The translations under genes were made by a program, and so were the position numbers. The notes beneath the pieces are model-generated. The model worked only from the letters and a program-made list of their open reading frames with translations, did no database searches and was not told the DNA's origin. From Candidatus Omnitrophota bacterium (GTDB taxonomy: Bacteria; Omnitrophota; Gorgyraeia; Duberdicusellales; 4484-171), in contig JAQUOR010000033.1 in NCBI GenBank assembly GCA_028717025.1, positions 1-11,584 of the forward strand: a DNA stretch of 11,584 nt. The letters run 5' to 3'. Numbering within the stretch: the first letter of the stretch is position 1; each line of letters starts with the position of its first letter. Of this stretch, positions 7,020 to 11,584 are shown piece by piece.

Positions 7020-8828
7020 ATGTATAAAATAGCAAAAATATTACGGCGCGTGTTGCTGAAATTACCATTGCCTTTTCTGCTGGGATTCGGCTGGCTCACA
7101 GGGATCGTTCTTTATTGTAATGCAAAGAAACGCGCAACTGCCTTTCGAAACATAAAGCTCGCCTTTCCTTCGCTGCCGGACCATCGCTTGCGCCGGATAG
7201 CACGAAAAAGCTTTATCCATTTCGGCATAAGTATCGTCGAAAGTTTTATTGCTTCACGGATTTATACGCGCGTAACTCTGGTGATGCCGCGCACACCGCT
7301 CTCGCCTGACGGAGGAATATTAGTAGGAATTCATGAAGGCAGCTGGGAACTGTACAACTGGCTGCTTGCACGTCATTTTAATTATGCCATTTTCGCGCGG
7401 CAGCAAACCAACAAAGGTTTAGACGCATTTTTAAATGAAGTGCGCAGCCAGGAGGGGTTAAAGGTATGTTTCTCCTTAAAAGAGCTGGTTAAATGCCTGC
7501 GTAACGGGTATATGGCGGGTTTGGGCGTTGACCACGGCGCCGAAGACAATGCGCTTATGATAGAATTCTTTTCTCATCTGGTCCCCACACCCCGGGGTGC
7601 GGTCTATTTGGCAAAAAGACTGAACAAAAAGATATATCCCGGCTTTGGGTATCGCGCGAAAGGTTTTACGCACGTTTTAAAGATCGGCGAACCGATCGAG
7701 ACGGCTGATAAAAGCGAAGAGGAACTTTTACGCCTGCTTAATATGACGTACGAACAGCATTTGCGTGAGCACCCCCACGAGTATCTTTGGTACTATAAAC
7801 GTTTTAAACGCAAGGGAAATCTGGACATCGTGCTGCTTGATGACGGTAAAACAGGGCATTTTAAACAATCGCGGGCGCTGGAGGCATTGATCGAAGAAGA
7901 AAAGTATATCGTACGCAGCAAAATCATTACCATACGTTATCGCAATAAAATTTTTAGGATCCTGGCGGAGATATGTGCTTTTTTTTCAACCCGGCAATGT
8001 TTTGCCTGCGGAAAGTGCCTTAAATATCTCATTGACAGAAACTCATATACCCAGCTTATGACAAGCCGTGCAGACATTGTCATCAGTACCGGTAGTTACG
8101 CTGCTGCCGCGAATAGGATTTTTTCTTCGTATATAGGAGCAAAATCGATTGCGATATTGCGCCCCAATATTCCCTTAAGCAGGTTCGACTTAACGATACT
8201 GCCCCGGCACGACAGGATACAGTCCGGCAATACTGCGGTAATAAAAGGAGCGTTGTTCCATGCCCCCGAGGTAGATGAAAAAATAACCTTATGCAAAGAT
8301 TTTTTTAACCTTACCCCGGAGGCAAAAATATCTGTTTTTTTCGGTGGACCGTTATATGATACTCAAAAATTTATCGAGAATTCGAAACTCTTTATCGCAG
8401 AGCTTAAGAAATACGCGCTGGCGCAGAACTATCGACTTCTCGTCAGCACTTCGCGCCGCACGCCGGAAGTCATCGACCAGTATCTTGCCCGGGAGCTTGA
8501 AGGATTTGAGAAGACCGAGACAATCGTATACGCGCGCAAAGCTAATTACGATTTTGTGTTTGAAGGATTTGTTTCTCTCTCAAGCATGGCATTTGTCAGC
8601 TGCGAAAGCATTTCTATGATTTCCGAAATCCTTCAGCTTAAGAAGCCCTGCGTATGCCTTCTTTTGGAACGCGCCGATGCAAAACATAAAGTTTTTTTGG
8701 AATCGGTAAGAAACGAAGTCACCTTTCTCGATGTTCCCTACGAGATGCGAGACATGAAGTTAAAAATTTCCTCTCTTTTTGACGAGAACCGCAGAGTAAT
8801 AAAAGAAGCTTTGAAAAAAGTACTATGA
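7020..8828 (+). CDS. Fusion: LpxL-type lipid A acyltransferase + ELM1/GtrOC1-type putative glycosyltransferase
   Basis: The product has 602 residues and two domains. Residues 1 to about 265 are a late lipid A acyltransferase (LpxL/HtrB, LPLAT family). It has a hydrophobic N-terminal anchor (about 13-33), the catalytic HX4E motif H105-EGSW-E110, the ARQQTNKGLDAFLNEVR block (126-142), DHGAEDN, FFSHLVPTPRGA (183-194) and the terminal HPHEYLWYYKRFKR (251-264). From about 268 it matches ELM1-family proteins (named after the plant mitochondrial fission factor; bacterial members occur in LPS core loci): LLDDGKTGHFKQS (272-284), STGSY (356-360), FDLTILPRHD (389-398), FFGGPLYDT (440-448), STSRRTPE (476-483) and CESISMISEIL (528-538). 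A CFACGKC cluster (C327, C330, C333) sits early in the second domain. The linker is only a few residues. The acyl donor and sugar substrate are unknown. The gene starts 5 bp after lpxK, and a GGAG lies at 7005-7008. Confidence 0.88.
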   Translation: MYKIAKILRRVLLKLPLPFLLGFGWLTGIVLYCNAKKRATAFRNIKLAFPSLPDHRLRRIARKSFIHFGISIVESFIASRIYTRVTLVMPRTPLSPDGGILVGIHEGSWELYNWLLARHFNYAIFARQQTNKGLDAFLNEVRSQEGLKVCFSLKELVKCLRNGYMAGLGVDHGAEDNALMIEFFSHLVPTPRGAVYLAKRLNKKIYPGFGYRAKGFTHVLKIGEPIETADKSEEELLRLLNMTYEQHLREHPHEYLWYYKRFKRKGNLDIVLLDDGKTGHFKQSRALEALIEEEKYIVRSKIITIRYRNKIFRILAEICAFFSTRQCFACGKCLKYLIDRNSYTQLMTSRADIVISTGSYAAAANRIFSSYIGAKSIAILRPNIPLSRFDLTILPRHDRIQSGNTAVIKGALFHAPEVDEKITLCKDFFNLTPEAKISVFFGGPLYDTQKFIENSKLFIAELKKYALAQNYRLLVSTSRRTPEVIDQYLARELEGFEKTETIVYARKANYDFVFEGFVSLSSMAFVSCESISMISEILQLKKPCVCLLLERADAKHKVFLESVRNEVTFLDVPYEMRDMKLKISSLFDENRRVIKEALKKVL

Positions 8829-10888
8829 AAATAGCGCAGATTTTACCTCAAATGAATTTTGGCGGAGTTGAACGGGGGGTTTCTGATTTGGTACGCTATT
8901 TTAAAGGTACAAAGATAGAGAACATCATCATAAGCGGCGGAGGAGGGCTGGCGGAAGAACTTAAAAAAGAGGGAATCACGCATTATCAACTGCCGGTATA
9001 TAAAAAATCGCTTACTTCAGCATTGCTTATCCCGCGCTTGCGTAAAATCTTAAAAAAAGAACACGTTGATATCGTCCATGCGCGCAGTCGCGTCCCGGCG
9101 TGGATAAGTTTTTTTGCTTCGCGCAGTTCTTCAATGCATTTTGTCACCACCTGTCATGGTATGTACCGAAACGGTTTTTTCAGCGAAGTGATGGGATGGG
9201 GGAAAATGGTGATCTGTCCTTCGAAAGCAGTCGCACGCCATATGCATGAAAAATTCGGCGTCCCGGAAGAAAAAATAGTCATTGTCGACCGCTGGGTCGA
9301 TTTAAACAAATTCAAATTCACCGATTACCAATTCAGAAAAAACAGCAACAATATCGTCGCCATCGGAAGGATTTCTTCCTCAAAAGGGTATGAATATCTC
9401 ATTGAAGCCTTTAGAAAAGTGGTACGTGCAAATCCGTATCTTAAGTTAAAGATTGTAGGCGCCCCGGATAAATTCAAAATGGATTATTTTAATCACCTTA
9501 AGACCCTGGTAACGCGTTTTGCGCTGCAATATAATGTACAATTTATCGGTTACCGCAGCGATATCGAAAATGTCCTGCGTGATGCCCGTCTTCTCATTGC
9601 GCCCTCGGTAATTGAGGAGTCGTTTGGCAGGGTGATCATAGAAGCATTTGCCTGCGGCGCCCCGGTCGTCGCAACCAAAGTCGGAGGTTTTAAAGAAATC
9701 ATCGACGACGGCAATGACGGTATCCTGGTAGAGCCAAAAGACCCCCAGCAAATTACCGATGCGATTTTAAAAATACTCAATGATCCTGTTCTTGCGCAGA
9801 CTCTTTCCGTCAATGCCCGAAAAAAGGTAGATACCTCATATACAATTGAAAAATGCCTGAAAGAAACCGCCCTGGTCTATGAAAAAACGATGGCGCTTCG
9901 CAGGATACTTGTCATAAAAATATCTTCATTGGGAGATTTGATTTTATCGATACCGACGCTAAAGCTCCTGCGTGAACGCTTCCCTGACGGCAGCATCTCG
10001 GTATTGACATTGAAAAAATATGCCCCGTTATTATACAATTGCCCATACGTCAATGACGTAATAACCGTTGATGAAAATTACAAAAAATTCGAAAATATCC
10101 TGCGTACCGGCGTGATTTTACGGCGTAAATCGTTTGATTATATACTTGATCTACAGAATAACCGCGCTTCGCATATCATGAGTTTTTTGAGTTTACCCCG
10201 GGAATCAATCGGGTTTAAATTACGTTTCGGATTTCTGCTCACTAAAAAGATACCGTACCGCCGCAATGAAGACCCGTTAACTTCGCAGGAAAGATTGCTG
10301 GAACTTTTAGGGATTAAATTTCCGCAAAAACGATTGGTTTTCTGGCCCCTGGAAGCAGGGAACAAACTCCCGTTACCGGAAGGCAATCTCATCGGAATCA
10401 ATATATCTGCGTCCAGCCGCTGGGCCTCGAAAAACTGGCCCACAAACCATATTTCTACTCTTATTGAGCTGATCAATAAGAATTTTCCTTCCGTGAAAGT
10501 CATTCTTTTCGGGGACGAGACTGCGCGGGACCGTGCCGCACGGATAGAAAGCATGCTCTATCCGAAACCGCACAATCTTTGCGGCAAAATCCCCTTACAG
10601 GATTTGCCATATGCAATCGCAAAGCTGAGAGCCTTCGTTACGCCGGATACGGCTACCCTGCATTTAGCCCAAAGTCTTAATGTTCCCACAATCGCTCTTT
10701 TTGGACCAACCGATCCGCAACGTCATACTGTCGCCGGGCAGAACCTTTACGTGTTTTATAAAAATTTGCTTTGCTCTGCGTGTTACGAACCGGAATGCAA
10801 ATCAAAGAACGCGAAGAACCTTTGCATGGAAAAAATAACCCCCCAGGAAGTATTTTCCAAAATAAAAGAAACAATCAAATTTTCATGA
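8825..10888 (+). CDS. Fusion: GT4 glycosyltransferase + GT9 (heptosyltransferase-like) glycosyltransferase
   Basis: The 687-residue product joins two GT-B glycosyltransferases. Residues 1 to about 355 form a GT4 enzyme: FGGVERG (12-18), GRISSSKG (181-188) and the EX7E nucleotide-sugar motif E265...E273 in EESFGRVIIEA, followed by GAPVVATKVGGFKEII. Residues about 356-687 form a GT9 enzyme: SLGDLILSIPTL (368-379), SRWASKNWP (531-539), TPDTATLHLA (606-615) and IALFGPTDP (623-631). It ends in a cysteine cluster (C650, C653, C658, C667) of the kind seen in many heptosyltransferase-like proteins. The glycine of the usual D-T-G motif is Ala610. Both halves look complete, so two consecutive core-sugar transfers by one polypeptide are plausible. 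The sugars are not predictable. M356 (ATG at 9890) is where a separate GT9 gene would start, just after an A6 run. The start codon overlaps the preceding stop as ATGA. Confidence 0.88.
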   Translation: MKIAQILPQMNFGGVERGVSDLVRYFKGTKIENIIISGGGGLAEELKKEGITHYQLPVYKKSLTSALLIPRLRKILKKEHVDIVHARSRVPAWISFFASRSSSMHFVTTCHGMYRNGFFSEVMGWGKMVICPSKAVARHMHEKFGVPEEKIVIVDRWVDLNKFKFTDYQFRKNSNNIVAIGRISSSKGYEYLIEAFRKVVRANPYLKLKIVGAPDKFKMDYFNHLKTLVTRFALQYNVQFIGYRSDIENVLRDARLLIAPSVIEESFGRVIIEAFACGAPVVATKVGGFKEIIDDGNDGILVEPKDPQQITDAILKILNDPVLAQTLSVNARKKVDTSYTIEKCLKETALVYEKTMALRRILVIKISSLGDLILSIPTLKLLRERFPDGSISVLTLKKYAPLLYNCPYVNDVITVDENYKKFENILRTGVILRRKSFDYILDLQNNRASHIMSFLSLPRESIGFKLRFGFLLTKKIPYRRNEDPLTSQERLLELLGIKFPQKRLVFWPLEAGNKLPLPEGNLIGINISASSRWASKNWPTNHISTLIELINKNFPSVKVILFGDETARDRAARIESMLYPKPHNLCGKIPLQDLPYAIAKLRAFVTPDTATLHLAQSLNVPTIALFGPTDPQRHTVAGQNLYVFYKNLLCSACYEPECKSKNAKNLCMEKITPQEVFSKIKETIKFS

Positions 10889-11584
10889 ACGTCCTTATTC
10901 TTGCAACGCACCTTAATCCCGGAGGAGTTTCGCGCTACGTCATAAATCTCGCGCAAGGACTTACCCGACGGGGTAATACTGTCTGGGTTGCTTCAGGCGG
11001 GGGAACATGGGTAAGTTTACTTTCCCGTTACGGGGTACAACATAAAAATATCCCCATATTTACTAAAGCAATCGTAAGTTTTCAGGTATTTTTTTCTTTT
11101 CTTGCACTTACGTCGTTTCTAAAGAAACACAATATCCAGATTATTCACGCAAACACGAGAGTTACCCAGTGTCTTGCGTATCTGCTGTGGAAATCTTTGC
11201 ATATCCCTTACGTAAGCGCGTTACACGGGTTTTATCGGCCGTCAGGCGTGCGTACGTTTGCAAAATTCGAGGGGATAGCTGCCATCGCCGTAAGCGTGGC
11301 AGTAAAAAAACATTGCATAGATGACCTAAAAATACCCCAGGAAAAAATATATGTGGTGCATAACGGCATACGTCTGGAGGATTTTTCCGTAAAGAAAAAA
11401 CAAAAAAGCGATTTCGGATTCAACGAAAGCGATTATTGCCTGGGGATCCTCGGCAGAATCTCCGAAGAAAAAGGTCATTTTCTTGCGGCACAGGCTCTCG
11501 AGAAACTCATGCAAAAGAATCAGAATCTTTACCTTCTTATCGCCGGGAAAGGGAAAATGGAGGATGCGCTTAAAACGTTTGTCC
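10885..11584 (+). CDS. GT4-type glycosyltransferase, 3' end cut by the window
   Basis: An open frame begins at the ATG overlapping the preceding stop (ATGA) and runs off the window after 233 complete codons. The visible part covers the acceptor domain and the start of the donor domain of a GT4 enzyme. It shows NPGGVSRYVINLAQGL (11-26), a glycine-rich loop ASGGGTW (36-42), IIHANTRV (86-93), ALHGFYRPSG (112-121), VVHNGIRLEDF (157-167) and LGRISEEKG (189-197). The EX7E motif expected later is outside the window. The resemblance to the GT4 half of the preceding protein is at the level of the shared family. Its position suggests a further LPS core or O-chain sugar transfer; donor and acceptor are unknown. 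Confidence 0.88.
   Translation, partial: MNVLILATHLNPGGVSRYVINLAQGLTRRGNTVWVASGGGTWVSLLSRYGVQHKNIPIFTKAIVSFQVFFSFLALTSFLKKHNIQIIHANTRVTQCLAYLLWKSLHIPYVSALHGFYRPSGVRTFAKFEGIAAIAVSVAVKKHCIDDLKIPQEKIYVVHNGIRLEDFSVKKKQKSDFGFNESDYCLGILGRISEEKGHFLAAQALEKLMQKNQNLYLLIAGKGKMEDALKTFV

Larger units (their letters stand above)
105..11584 (+). other. Probable single operon, aroK through envelope glycosyltransferases
   Basis: Eight consecutive genes read in the same direction with gaps of 38, 19, 15, 44 and 5 bp and three ATGA overlaps (5998, 8825, 10885). None of the gaps shows a hairpin plus T-run. Co-transcription from the promoter at 68-96 is inferred. The 44-bp gap before waaA is the most likely place for a second, unrecognised promoter that separates the DNA-processing genes from the LPS genes. 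Confidence 0.6.

Noticed and set aside
130..10874. Numerous open frames of 60-160 codons on the - strand and in shifted + frames
   Set aside because: All lie inside well-supported genes, have no recognisable domains or ribosome binding sites, and are expected by-products of the coding strand.

Overview
The window is a densely packed, single-strand gene block from a diderm (LPS-making) bacterium. Every gene I can support is on the + strand. Gaps are 5 to 44 bp, or the genes overlap by ATGA. No convincing terminator or internal promoter is visible after the first gene, so the block reads as one long operon. Base composition and codon use look uniform by eye, with no sign of recent transfer. I see no tRNA, rRNA, CRISPR array or insertion sequence. 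The mix of lipid A/Kdo genes, fused envelope glycosyltransferases and a compact dprA-topA-xer cluster would fit an uncultivated lineage such as Omnitrophota or relatives. That placement is inference and only weakly constrained.

Region 1 (1-104) is non-coding. It holds a weak terminator-like hairpin, a 12-bp dyad and a near-consensus sigma70-type promoter (TTGACA, 17 bp, GATAAT). The predicted +1 falls 1-3 nt before the aroK ATG, so aroK may be translated from a leaderless or nearly leaderless mRNA.

Region 2 (105-4646) is housekeeping: shikimate kinase (aroK), DprA, DNA topoisomerase I (topA) and a XerC/D-type tyrosine recombinase. The order dprA-topA-xer is an old conserved cluster, known for example from Firmicutes, where trmFO usually sits between topA and xerC. 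It does not here.

Region 3 (4691-11584) is the inner part of LPS biosynthesis: Kdo transferase (waaA/kdtA), lipid A 4'-kinase (lpxK), a two-domain LpxL-type acyltransferase joined to an ELM1/GtrOC1-type putative glycosyltransferase, a two-domain GT4-GT9 glycosyltransferase, and a GT4 glycosyltransferase cut by the window edge. Together they would phosphorylate, Kdo-modify and acylate lipid A and then extend the core sugars at the cytoplasmic face of the inner membrane.

The most unusual content is the two consecutive fusions (acyltransferase+ELM1 and GT4+GT9). They suggest that successive lipid A-core steps are physically coupled. The GT4-GT9 junction lies on an A6 run immediately before an in-frame ATG, so that fusion should be verified at read level.
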